The notes under the pieces were generated by a model. That model was not told the DNA's origin, made no database searches, and saw only the letters and a list, made by a program, of their open reading frames with translations. Shown one piece after another: positions 1 through 5,734 of a stretch of DNA of 5,734 nt. Both the position numbers and the translations under genes were made by a program. This DNA is from an uncultured Flavobacterium sp. (GTDB taxonomy: Bacteria > Bacteroidota > Bacteroidia > Flavobacteriales > Flavobacteriaceae). The stretch is taken from NCBI GenBank assembly GCA_946886675.1, contig CAMPIZ010000126.1, forward strand, positions 1 to 5,734. The letters are read 5' to 3'. Position 1 is the stretch's first letter. Every line of letters starts with the position of its first letter.

Positions 1-31
1 TTCCGAATATAAACATTTATATTTAATAACC

Positions 32-61
32 AAAAAAAAGCCTCTGCGGTGCAGAGGCTTT
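32..61 (-). terminator. Rho-independent terminator after accC
   Basis: Positions 37-47 pair perfectly with 51-61, giving an 11-bp GC-rich stem with a 3-nt loop at 48-50. Read on the minus strand, the stem runs into eight T residues (the A run at 32-39). It starts 3 nt after the accC stop codon. The T run is much longer on the minus side than on the plus side (three T), so it mainly ends the fabH-accB-accC transcript. The 31 bases to its left hold no gene that I can see. Confidence 0.93.
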
Positions 62-64
62 ATG

Positions 65-1411
65 TTATTCTGGATCCTTCATCTTAAATGATTCCATAAA
101 CTTTGTTGTATAATTACCAGCTACATAATCCGGTTCATCCATAAGTTGCCTGTGGAAAGGTATCGTTGTTTTAATTCCTTCAATCACAAACTCATCTAAG
201 GCACGCTTCATTTTATTGATAGCCTCTTCCCGTGTTTGGGCGGTAGTAATAAGCTTAGCAATCATAGAATCGTAGTTAGGCGGAATTGTATACCCTGAAT
301 ATACGTGAGTATCAAGACGCACACCGTGGCCACCCGGCATATGCAGGGTTGTAATTTTACCCGGCGAAGGCCTAAAGTCATTATACGGATCTTCTGCATT
401 GATACGGCACTCGATTGAGTGAAGCTGCGGAAGATAATTTTTACCTGAAATTGGCACACCTGCAGCTACAAGTATCTGCTCGCGGATAAGGTCATAATCG
501 ATAACCTGCTCAGTAATTGGGTGCTCTACCTGAATACGGGTATTCATTTCCATAAAGTAGAAATTCCTGTGTTTGTCCACAAGGAACTCAACTGTACCGG
601 CACCTTCATATTTTATAAATTCTGCAGCTTTAACAGCAGCCTTACCCATAGCATCCCGAAGCTCATCCGTCATAAACGGAGAAGGAGTCTCTTCAGTAAG
701 CTTTTGGTGGCGCCTTTGCACAGAGCAATCCCTTTCAGAAAGGTGGCATGCTTTACCAAAAGAATCGCCTACTACCTGAATCTCAATGTGACGAGGTTCT
801 TCGATAAGCTTCTCCATGTACATACCATCATTACCAAAAGAGGCAGCAGCTTCCTGCTTGGCGCTCTCCCATGCTTTTTGAAGCTCTTCCGCTTTCCAAA
901 CAGCCCTCATACCTTTACCACCACCACCGGCAGTAGCTTTAAGCATTACAGGATAACCAAATTCTTTTGCAAGTTTTTGAGCATGCTCAAAAGAATCTAA
1001 TAAACCATCAGAACCTGGAACACAAGGTACCCCTGCAGCTTTCATAGTAGCTTTTGCAGTAGCCTTGTCTCCCATTTTCTCAATCATCTCCGGAGAAGCA
1101 CCAATAAATTTTATACCGTGCTCCTGGCATATTTTAGAGAATTTTGCATTCTCAGAAAGGAAACCATATCCCGGATGAATCGCGTCTGCATTAGTAATTT
1201 CTGCAGCTGCAATAATATTAGACATTTTAAGATATGATAAATTGCTTGGCGCAGGACCTATACATACCGCCTCATCGGCAAACTTTACATGAAGGCTCTC
1301 TGCATCGGCAGTAGAATATACAGCTACTGTCTTAATGCCCATTTCCCTGCAGGTTCTTATTACACGAAGTGCAATTTCTCCCCTGTTTGCAATTAATATT
1401 TTCTTGAACAT
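65..1411 (-). CDS. accC: Biotin carboxylase subunit of acetyl-CoA carboxylase
   Basis: This enzyme uses ATP and bicarbonate to carboxylate the biotin carried by BCCP, the first half-reaction of malonyl-CoA synthesis in the cytoplasm. The 448-aa product matches the 449 aa of E. coli AccC. It opens with the biotin carboxylase N-domain ([11 protein letters not shown], residues 4-14). The ATP-grasp domain has Lys116, Lys158 and the glycine-rich loop GGGGKGM at 162-168. Further active-site residues are His208, Lys237, Glu275, Glu288 and the signature [11 protein letters not shown] at 288-298, with Arg292 and Glu296. The C-terminal domain includes CRINAEDP near 335-342. No transcarboxylase or biotinyl domain is fused, so it is the stand-alone bacterial subunit, in keeping with accB upstream. 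The ATG at 1411 gives the canonical N-terminus. It is last in fabH-accB-accC, 89 nt after accB and directly before a terminator. No key residue is missing. Confidence 0.98.
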   Translation of the reverse strand: MFKKILIANRGEIALRVIRTCREMGIKTVAVYSTADAESLHVKFADEAVCIGPAPSNLSYLKMSNIIAAAEITNADAIHPGYGFLSENAKFSKICQEHGIKFIGASPEMIEKMGDKATAKATMKAAGVPCVPGSDGLLDSFEHAQKLAKEFGYPVMLKATAGGGGKGMRAVWKAEELQKAWESAKQEAAASFGNDGMYMEKLIEEPRHIEIQVVGDSFGKACHLSERDCSVQRRHQKLTEETPSPFMTDELRDAMGKAAVKAAEFIKYEGAGTVEFLVDKHRNFYFMEMNTRIQVEHPITEQVIDYDLIREQILVAAGVPISGKNYLPQLHSIECRINAEDPYNDFRPSPGKITTLHMPGGHGVRLDTHVYSGYTIPPNYDSMIAKLITTAQTREEAINKMKRALDEFVIEGIKTTIPFHRQLMDEPDYVAGNYTTKFMESFKMKDPE

Positions 1412-1454
1412 TCGATTGAAGTTTTAAATTGAACTGGTAAATTTTAAATAAAGC

Positions 1455-1478
1455 AAATGAGGAAATTACTCCTCATTT
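1455..1478 (-). promoter_or_regulatory. Hairpin in the accB-accC spacer
   Basis: Positions 1455-1463 pair perfectly with 1470-1478 (9 bp, 6-nt loop). In the accB-accC mRNA the stem is followed by GCTTTATTT, an interrupted and weak U-tract. It lies 22 nt after the accB stop and 43 nt before the accC start. It could be a leaky terminator, an RNA-stability or processing element, or have no role. It is too weak to call a full terminator, and accC has no obvious promoter of its own in the spacer. Confidence 0.5.
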
Positions 1479-1500
1479 TTAAATCAGTATCTAAAATTAC

Positions 1501-1989
1501 TTATGACGGATCTACTAAAAACAGCGGTTGGTCAAACTCAACCGGCGATGCATCATCAACCAGCACTTTAACGATTTTACCTGATACTTCAGATTCAATT
1601 TCATTAAACAGCTTCATTGCTTCGATAACGCAAACCACATCACCTTTAGAAATTGTGCTTCCTACTTCTACAAACGGAGCTTTATCCGGAGAAGGTTTTC
1701 TGTATAATGTACCAATCATTGGCGACTTAACAGTTATATACTTAGAGTTGTCCTCTTCTGCAGCTGCCGCCGCAGGAGCCGCAGGAGCTGCCGCTGCAGG
1801 AGTTGCCTGAGGCACTGCCTGTGGAGCAGCCTGTGCCATAGGAACATGCTGAACATAAGTTGTAGTAGCTTCTGAACCAGCCTCTGTTGTTTTAATGGTG
1901 ATCTTAAAATCATCCATTTCTAACTTAACTTCGGTAGCACCGGATTTTGCCACAAATTTGATTAGGTTTTGAATCTCTCTAATATCCAT
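1501..1989 (-). CDS. accB: Biotin carboxyl carrier protein (BCCP) of acetyl-CoA carboxylase
   Basis: This protein carries the biotin that AccC carboxylates and that the carboxyltransferase (AccA/AccD, not in this window) uses to make malonyl-CoA. The 162-aa product has the usual BCCP layout. A conserved N-terminal segment (MDIREIQNLIKF, residues 1-12) is followed by a flexible Ala/Pro-rich linker at about 50-78 and a C-terminal biotinyl domain at about 83-160. The biotin attachment motif EAMK is at 123-126, making Lys126 the predicted biotinylated residue. The segment SPMIGTLYRKPSPDKAPFVE (89-108) matches the 'thumb' region of bacterial AccB, which separates it from the biotinyl domains of other carboxylases. 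The ATG at 1989 gives the family N-terminus. It starts 26 nt after the fabH stop, with no room for a typical promoter, so it is probably co-transcribed with fabH. Confidence 0.97.
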   Translation of the reverse strand: MDIREIQNLIKFVAKSGATEVKLEMDDFKITIKTTEAGSEATTTYVQHVPMAQAAPQAVPQATPAAAAPAAPAAAAAEEDNSKYITVKSPMIGTLYRKPSPDKAPFVEVGSTISKGDVVCVIEAMKLFNEIESEVSGKIVKVLVDDASPVEFDQPLFLVDPS

Positions 1990-2015
1990 AATTTCCGAAT
2001 TTTGTTTAGTTTGTT

Positions 2016-3014
2016 CTATTTTTTATCGTAAGCCCATTTAAGATAGATAGACCCCCATGTAAATCCGCCTCCAAAAGAAGCAAAGATAAGATTATCTCCT
2101 TTTTTGAAGCGGCTTTCAAAATCATTTAAAAGTAAAGGTAATGTTGCTGATGTAGTATTACCGTATTTTTCGATATTTACCAGCACTTTAGAATCGTCAA
2201 GGTTCATTCTTGAAGCCGTAGCATCAATAATCCTTTTATTTGCCTGATGCGAAATAAGCCAGTCAACATCATCATTGGCCAGATTATTACGCTGCATTAT
2301 TTTTTCACTTACGTCAGCCATGTTAGAAACCGCGTATTTAAATACGGTTTTGCCATCCTGAAATACATAATGCTGTTTGTTGTCGATTGTTTCGTGTGAA
2401 GGCGGAAGCAAAGACCCTCCTGCCTCTATTTTAAGGTATTCGCGGCCAATACCGTCGCTTCTTAAATATTCATCCTGAAGGCCAAGCCCATCTGAATTAG
2501 GTTCAAATAATACAGCTCCTGCACCATCACCAAAAATTATACAGGTAGCCCTGTCTGTATAGTCTATAATAGAAGACATTTTATCAGCCCCTATAAGCAA
2601 TACTTTTTTATAACGCCCGCTTTGCACATATGCCGATGCGGTACTCATACCATATAAAAAACTGGAGCAGGCTGCCTGTAGGTCGTATGCAAAAGCATTA
2701 ACAGCGCCTATTTGTGAGGCCACATATACTGCCGTAGCAGCAACAGGCATATCAGGAGTTGTGGTTGCCAGCAGGACCATATCTACTTCCTCCGGCTTAG
2801 TTCCTGATTTTTGCAGTAAATCTTCTGCTGCTTTTATAGCTAAAAAGGAAGTTCCTTTGTCTTTATCTTTAAGTATACGCCTTTCTTTAATTCCTGTACG
2901 GGTAGTAATCCACTCATCATTTGTATCTACCATTGTTTCAAGAACCTGGTTTGAAAGCACAAAATCAGGCACATAGGCCCCTACAGCTGTAATGGCGGCT
3001 GTTATTTTATTCAT
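2016..3014 (-). CDS. fabH: Beta-ketoacyl-ACP synthase III
   Basis: FabH starts each fatty acid chain by condensing an acyl-CoA primer with malonyl-ACP in the cytoplasm. The 332-aa product is slightly longer than E. coli FabH (317 aa). The thiolase-fold triad is complete: Cys116 in LQAACSSF, His256 in SHQANKR and Asn286 in EKYGNTTSAT. Trp35 and Arg39 in DEWITTRTGI match the CoA-binding residues near the N-terminus, and GGGFTWGS (315-322) is the usual C-terminal signature. By my hand alignment Met89 stands where E. coli has Phe87 at the floor of the primer pocket. That could favour branched acyl-CoA primers, in line with the iso-branched lipids of flavobacteria, but this is inference. The ATG at 3014 gives a normal N-terminus, and its leader has no Shine-Dalgarno sequence. 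It is the first gene of fabH-accB-accC and lies 160 nt after rpmF across a strong terminator. The stop is TAG. Confidence 0.97.
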   Translation of the reverse strand: MNKITAAITAVGAYVPDFVLSNQVLETMVDTNDEWITTRTGIKERRILKDKDKGTSFLAIKAAEDLLQKSGTKPEEVDMVLLATTTPDMPVAATAVYVASQIGAVNAFAYDLQAACSSFLYGMSTASAYVQSGRYKKVLLIGADKMSSIIDYTDRATCIIFGDGAGAVLFEPNSDGLGLQDEYLRSDGIGREYLKIEAGGSLLPPSHETIDNKQHYVFQDGKTVFKYAVSNMADVSEKIMQRNNLANDDVDWLISHQANKRIIDATASRMNLDDSKVLVNIEKYGNTTSATLPLLLNDFESRFKKGDNLIFASFGGGFTWGSIYLKWAYDKK

Positions 3015-3126
3015 AAGGATAAATTATTTCAATTCAAAAGGAATTTGAAAAAGTGGTGGAAATTACAAAAAATTTATAAAACGCCCTGCAATAACCTTCC
3101 TTATTTTCAAATAGATTGCGTTTAAC

Positions 3127-3155
3127 AAAAAAACTCTCACGATGTGAGAGTTTTT
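3127..3155 (-). terminator. Rho-independent terminator between rpmF and fabH
   Basis: Positions 3129-3140 pair perfectly with 3144-3155, a 12-bp stem with a 3-nt loop. On the minus strand it ends in seven T residues (the A run at 3127-3133, partly within the stem). It begins 19 nt after the rpmF stop codon, so it should end the yceD-rpmF transcript and separate it from fabH. Because the stem is flanked by T runs on both strands it could work in either direction, but no plus-strand gene leads into it. Confidence 0.88.
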
Positions 3156-3174
3156 CTCTTATATGTCTTAACAA

Positions 3175-3369
3175 TTAAGCAACCGCTTCCTGCTTGTCTA
3201 TTACTACCTGTCCTCTGTAGTACATTTTACCTTCATGCCAGTAAGCTCTGTGGTATAAATGTGCTTCTCCGGTAACTGGACATGTAGCAATTTGAGGAAC
3301 AGACGCTTTATAGTGAGTCCTTCTCTTGTCTCTTCTCGTTTTCGAGGTCTTTCTCTTAGGATGTGCCAT
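3175..3369 (-). CDS. rpmF: 50S ribosomal protein bL32
   Basis: bL32 is a small structural protein of the large ribosomal subunit. The 64-aa product is of normal length and has the typical basic N-terminus ([20 protein letters not shown]) that threads into rRNA. Next comes the short region that binds zinc in many bL32 proteins, then a YYRG motif near the C-terminus (50-53). In the zinc-binding form four cysteines are expected as a CPxC pair and a second C-x2-C pair. Here only Cys30 remains. Thr33 replaces the second cysteine, and Tyr43 and Glu46 fall at the third and fourth positions. This is therefore a zinc-free form with a leftover cysteine. It starts 9 nt after the yceD stop, the usual yceD-rpmF pairing, and is followed by a terminator. 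Confidence 0.97.
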   Translation of the reverse strand: MAHPKRKTSKTRRDKRRTHYKASVPQIATCPVTGEAHLYHRAYWHEGKMYYRGQVVIDKQEAVA

Positions 3370-3378
3370 TTTACTATA

Positions 3379-3912
3379 TTATTTATCCGTTAATAGTTTT
3401 TTTAATTCGTCCCATCGGGGATCGGTGTTTGTTTCTTCTTTATGTTCTTCTTTGGGAGCCAGCTCCTCAAGTTTGTTTAATATTTCAGGGTTCAGTGTTC
3501 CGTCTTTAACACCCGGATGCACACGTTTTGAAGGAACAGATAGTACGATCATTTCATAAATATACTGAGAAACATCTATTTGGTATTCACCGTGCGGCAC
3601 TACCAGTATTTCCTCATTTTCATCATTGTACTCGTCACCAAACTTTACTATAAGATTAAGTTTGCCTTTTACCGGCAGGTCAAAATCTTCGTTTGTAAGG
3701 TCGCAGGGAACATTTACCGTACCCTTATGCTTAAAGTTTAACTCCAGCATAGTGCTCTTTTTCTCCAAAACAACATTAACTTTTACATTGACATCATTAA
3801 ATTCGTCAAATTCAAAGTTATCAAAGAACGCCTTATTTATTTCAAACTCAAACTGGTGCTTTCCCTGTTTTAACCCAATAAATTGGATTAAAAATTCTTT
3901 ACTTGCTTTCAT
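3379..3912 (-). CDS. yceD: YceD/DUF177 family protein, 23S rRNA accumulation factor
   Basis: DUF177 proteins (YceD in E. coli) support accumulation of 23S rRNA and are almost always encoded next to rpmF, as here. The product is 177 aa, starting MKASKEFLIQF. The frame stays open for three codons further upstream to a TTG at 3921. I chose the ATG at 3912 because it gives the N-terminus expected for this family. Visible features are an N-terminal beta-rich half, an acidic stretch (GDEYNDENEE, 92-101), the segment VSQYIYEMIVLSVPSKRVHPG (start about 114) that corresponds to the conserved core of DUF177, and the C-terminal DPRWDELKKL (164-173) resembling the family's closing motif. The usual C-x2-C pair is reduced to Cys70 followed by Thr73. 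There is no signal peptide or membrane segment. The family call rests on sequence pattern plus position next to rpmF; the rRNA role is carried over from E. coli and plant homologues. Confidence 0.9.
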   Translation of the reverse strand: MKASKEFLIQFIGLKQGKHQFEFEINKAFFDNFEFDEFNDVNVKVNVVLEKKSTMLELNFKHKGTVNVPCDLTNEDFDLPVKGKLNLIVKFGDEYNDENEEILVVPHGEYQIDVSQYIYEMIVLSVPSKRVHPGVKDGTLNPEILNKLEELAPKEEHKEETNTDPRWDELKKLLTDK

Positions 3913-3999
3913 GTGGTGCAATTTTTAAAAATTCACATGAATTACGGATTATGTATCTTACACAATCCCAACCCATTCATCACAACAGTTTTGAGCGTG

Positions 4000-4028
4000 C
4001 AAAGATATAAAATTATTGCAAAACCAAA
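4000..4028 (-). promoter_or_regulatory. Predicted flavobacterial promoter of yceD-rpmF
   Basis: On the minus strand, TATCTTTG (4007-4000) is an exact match to the Bacteroidota -7 element TAnnTTTG. It is preceded, after 17 nt, by TTTG (4028-4025), a match to the -33 element. The expected start of transcription is near 3995, giving a leader of roughly 80 nt before the yceD ATG. The 138-nt pdxA-yceD gap shows no terminator, so read-through from pdxA is also possible. An 11-bp palindrome (TGTTGACAACA, 4031-4041) lies just upstream. Confidence 0.6.
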
Positions 4029-4050
4029 CCTGTTGTCAACATTTTTTTGT

Positions 4051-5103
4051 TTATAACTGCTTTTCTTTAGTTTTCAGGGGATTTTTTGTTATCTCCTTAT
4101 ACTCGTTACGGTTACTGAAAACATCCAGTGCTAAATATACCGCTTCTTTAAAAGAGTTAAAATCGGCTTCCCCCTTACCAGCTATATCATAAGCCGTGCC
4201 ATGATCCGGCGATGTCCTTATCCCTTCAAGCCCGGCGGTGTAATTAACACCATTACCAAACGAGAGTGTTTTAAACGGCACAAGGCCCTGATCGTGGTAA
4301 GCAGCTATAACAGCATCATATTTTTCATAGGCGCCGCTCCCAAAAAAACCATCTGCCGAGAACGGGCCAAACACATGTATACCTTCATCAAATAATTCTC
4401 TCAATACAGGCTTAAGCAGCTTATCATCTTCATTCCCTATCACACCTCCATCTCCACAATGTGGATTTAGACACAGTACAGCAATTTTAGGTTTGCTTAT
4501 TCTGAAATCCTCTTTAAGTGTTTGATTTATTGTGAGCAGTTTCTTCTTTATCAGTTCTTCAGTAAGGTGACCGGATACCTCATTAACCGGAAGATGATCT
4601 GTAAGCAAACCAATCCTAAGATTATCGTGTACCATAAGCATGAGCGCATCGCCATCCAACTGTTGGTTTAGATAATCGGTATGTCCCGGGAATTTAAACT
4701 CTTCCGATTGTATATTGTATTTATTAATAGGCGCTGTAACCAGCACATCAACATCTTTTTGCTTTAATGCACGGGTAGCTGCCACAAAAGACTTTATAGC
4801 ATAGTCGCCTACCACATCATTATTTACACCAAATTCTATATTTACGCCTTCCTTCCATACATTTAGCACATTAAGCCTGCCATGCACCATTTGGTCAATA
4901 CTATCTATACCATGCAGGTTTATATCATGCAGTCCCAGCGCCTTTTTTATAAAAGACATAATTTTTACGTTTGCAAAAATTACAGGGGTACAAAACTCCA
5001 GCATTCTTGTATCCTCAAAGGTTTTAAGCACTACTTCGGCACCTATCCCGTTAAGATCACCTATTGAGATTCCTACAATTACATTTTCAGCTTTTTTGGT
5101 CAT
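4051..5103 (-). CDS. pdxA: 4-hydroxythreonine-4-phosphate dehydrogenase
   Basis: PdxA oxidises 4-phosphohydroxy-L-threonine with NAD(P)+. The product then decarboxylates and is used by PdxJ in the DXP-dependent pathway to pyridoxal 5'-phosphate. The 350-aa product is about 20 aa longer than E. coli PdxA (329 aa). It opens with the family motif GISIGDLNGIG (11-21). The three metal-binding histidines are in place: His170 (TDHLPV), His215 (NPHCGD) and His270 (AYHDQG). His141 in PGHTDYL is the substrate-contacting histidine. The C-terminal block GIRTSPDHGTAYDIAGKG (294-311) is the strongly conserved nucleotide/substrate region. The ATG at 5103 is supported by the motif spacing. The related PdxA2/DUF1537-linked erythronate-type enzymes share the fold, but no DUF1537 kinase gene is next to it, so the B6 role is favoured. 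It diverges from ribE. No terminator follows the stop codon. Confidence 0.95.
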   Translation of the reverse strand: MTKKAENVIVGISIGDLNGIGAEVVLKTFEDTRMLEFCTPVIFANVKIMSFIKKALGLHDINLHGIDSIDQMVHGRLNVLNVWKEGVNIEFGVNNDVVGDYAIKSFVAATRALKQKDVDVLVTAPINKYNIQSEEFKFPGHTDYLNQQLDGDALMLMVHDNLRIGLLTDHLPVNEVSGHLTEELIKKKLLTINQTLKEDFRISKPKIAVLCLNPHCGDGGVIGNEDDKLLKPVLRELFDEGIHVFGPFSADGFFGSGAYEKYDAVIAAYHDQGLVPFKTLSFGNGVNYTAGLEGIRTSPDHGTAYDIAGKGEADFNSFKEAVYLALDVFSNRNEYKEITKNPLKTKEKQL

Positions 5104-5121
5104 AATGGCTTTAGAATTTGC

Positions 5122-5129
5122 TACTTTTG
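5122..5129 (+). promoter_or_regulatory. Predicted -7 element of the ribE promoter
   Basis: TACTTTTG is an exact match to the Bacteroidota -7 consensus TAnnTTTG on the plus strand. The best -33 candidate is TTTG at 5095-5098, 23 nt upstream and inside the first codons of pdxA; this spacing is at the long end of what is accepted. The predicted start near 5133 leaves a leader of about 25 nt before the ribE ATG. Confidence 0.5.
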
Positions 5130-5134
5130 AACTG

Positions 5135-5142
5135 CAAATTTA
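5135..5142 (-). promoter_or_regulatory. Predicted -7 element of the pdxA promoter
   Basis: On the minus strand this reads TAAATTTG, an exact match to TAnnTTTG, with an expected start near 5131 and a leader of about 27 nt before the pdxA ATG. I found no exact TTG at the -33 distance; the closest is CTG at 5167-5165, inside the start of ribE. The call therefore rests on the -7 match and on the fact that the pdxA promoter must fit in or near this 54-nt gap. Confidence 0.42.
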
Positions 5143-5157
5143 TAAAATTAAATCAGG

Positions 5158-5734
5158 ATGTTTACAGGAATCGTAGAAACACTTGGAACCATTAAAGAAA
5201 TAAAGAGAGAACAGGATAATTTACACATAACCATACAATCATCTTTAACACCGGAATTAAAAATTGACCAAAGTGTATCGCACAACGGCGTTTGCCTTAC
5301 TGTAGTATCGTTAACGGAAGACACCTATACTGTAACCGCTATAAAAGAAACCTTAGAAAAAACCAATTTAGGAAAATGGCAGGAAGGTAACATTATAAAC
5401 CTGGAGCGCGGCATGAAACTGGGCGACAGGCTGGACGGGCATATTGTACAGGGCCATGTAGACCAAACAGGGGTTTGCAAAAATGTAGAGGAAGCAAACG
5501 GAAGTTGGTACTATACTTTTGAATATGATAAAACTCTAAGCAATATTACTATTGAAAAGGGTTCCATCACGGTTAACGGAGTGAGTCTTACCGTTGTAAA
5601 CTCAAAAATAAACGAGTTTAGTGTGGCAATTATACCTTATACATATGAGCATACTAATTTTAAATTTATACAACCAGGCACTATAGTTAATCTCGAGTTT
5701 GATGTAATAGGTAAATATGTAAGCCGTATTAATG
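5158..5734 (+). CDS. ribE: Riboflavin synthase alpha chain (partial, 3' end beyond window)
   Basis: Riboflavin synthase converts two molecules of 6,7-dimethyl-8-ribityllumazine to one riboflavin and one pyrimidine product, the last step of vitamin B2 synthesis. The frame opens at ATG 5158 and stays open to the window's last base, giving 192 residues. The family is about 195-215 aa, so only the extreme C-terminus is missing. The N-terminus MFTGIVETLG is diagnostic. Two tandem lumazine-binding repeats are visible: residues 1 to about 97 with SHNGVCLTVV (41-50), and about 98-192 with ITVNGVSLTVV (137-147). Ser41, Cys46 and His100 (GHIVQGHVD) sit where the E. coli enzyme has active-site residues. 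GKYVSR (185-190) is the usual C-terminal motif. Both repeats are present, so it is the synthase and not a single-domain lumazine protein. It is read divergently from pdxA across a 54-nt gap. It is called ribC in some organisms. Confidence 0.95.
   Translation, partial: MFTGIVETLGTIKEIKREQDNLHITIQSSLTPELKIDQSVSHNGVCLTVVSLTEDTYTVTAIKETLEKTNLGKWQEGNIINLERGMKLGDRLDGHIVQGHVDQTGVCKNVEEANGSWYYTFEYDKTLSNITIEKGSITVNGVSLTVVNSKINEFSVAIIPYTYEHTNFKFIQPGTIVNLEFDVIGKYVSRIN

Noticed and set aside
6..23. AT-only inverted repeat AATATAA...TTATATT just beyond the accC terminator.
   Set aside because: The stem is all A/T with no T run, such palindromes are common in AT-rich spacers, and the neighbouring gene is outside the window.
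521..1000. Plus-strand open frame of 159 codons opposite accC, and other long frames opposite accB, fabH, yceD and pdxA.
   Set aside because: All lie antisense or out of frame inside well-supported genes, resemble no known protein and lack their own signals.
1444..1476. A 10-codon minus-strand ORF (MRSNFLICFI) between accB and accC.
   Set aside because: Its sequence is the spacer hairpin itself, it has no recognisable initiation signal, and an ORF of this size is expected by chance.
1741..1840. GC-richer, repetitive stretch in accB that looks like a low-complexity repeat.
   Set aside because: It encodes the Ala/Pro-rich flexible linker normal for BCCP.
3913..3921. Extension of yceD by three codons to a TTG start (MHH- N-terminus).
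   Set aside because: The in-frame ATG at 3912 gives the expected family N-terminus, and the added residues have no support.
5151..5160. CAGG before the ribE ATG as a possible Shine-Dalgarno sequence.
   Set aside because: It directly abuts the start codon, too close to act, and none of the other genes here use a Shine-Dalgarno sequence.
1..5734. Search for an undescribed system, mobile element, CRISPR array or RNA gene.
   Set aside because: The window is almost filled by seven well-known core genes. The longest gap is 160 nt, and none holds direct-repeat arrays, tRNA-like folds or insertion-sequence ends that I can see.

Overview
The window is AT-rich chromosomal DNA that looks like a member of the Bacteroidota, most likely a flavobacterium. 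Three things point there: the protein sequences themselves; the lack of Shine-Dalgarno sequences before every gene (leaders are A/T-rich instead); and several exact matches to the Bacteroidota -7 promoter element TAnnTTTG. All the genes are ordinary housekeeping genes. I see no mobile element, CRISPR array, RNA gene or defence system.

Layout. Six genes lie on the minus strand, so they read right to left: pdxA (5103-4051), yceD/DUF177 (3912-3379), rpmF (3369-3175), fabH (3014-2016), accB (1989-1501) and accC (1411-65). A seventh gene, ribE (riboflavin synthase alpha chain), reads rightward from 5158 and is cut by the right edge of the window. It stays open to the last base.

Transcription units inferred from sequence. 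(1) ribE and pdxA diverge from a 54-nt gap holding two -7 elements on opposite strands, 5 nt apart. (2) yceD-rpmF has a good flavobacterial promoter at 4000-4028 and a strong intrinsic terminator at 3127-3155. (3) fabH-accB-accC follows that terminator and ends at a strong terminator at 32-61. A smaller hairpin sits in the 89-nt accB-accC spacer.

How the genes fit together. YceD and bL32 belong to 50S subunit assembly. FabH, BCCP (AccB) and biotin carboxylase (AccC) cover the start of fatty acid synthesis: AccB/AccC make carboxybiotin for malonyl-CoA formation, and FabH condenses an acyl-CoA primer with malonyl-ACP. In E. coli the order is yceD-rpmF-plsX-fabH. Here the ribosome-lipid pairing is kept, plsX is absent from this spot, and accBC is attached. 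PdxA and RibE make the cofactors PLP and riboflavin.

The points most worth a second look are regulatory or comparative: the face-to-face pdxA/ribE promoters, the missing cysteines in both bL32 and YceD, the lack of a recognisable fabH promoter after a strong terminator, and the accB-accC hairpin. No undescribed system is evident.
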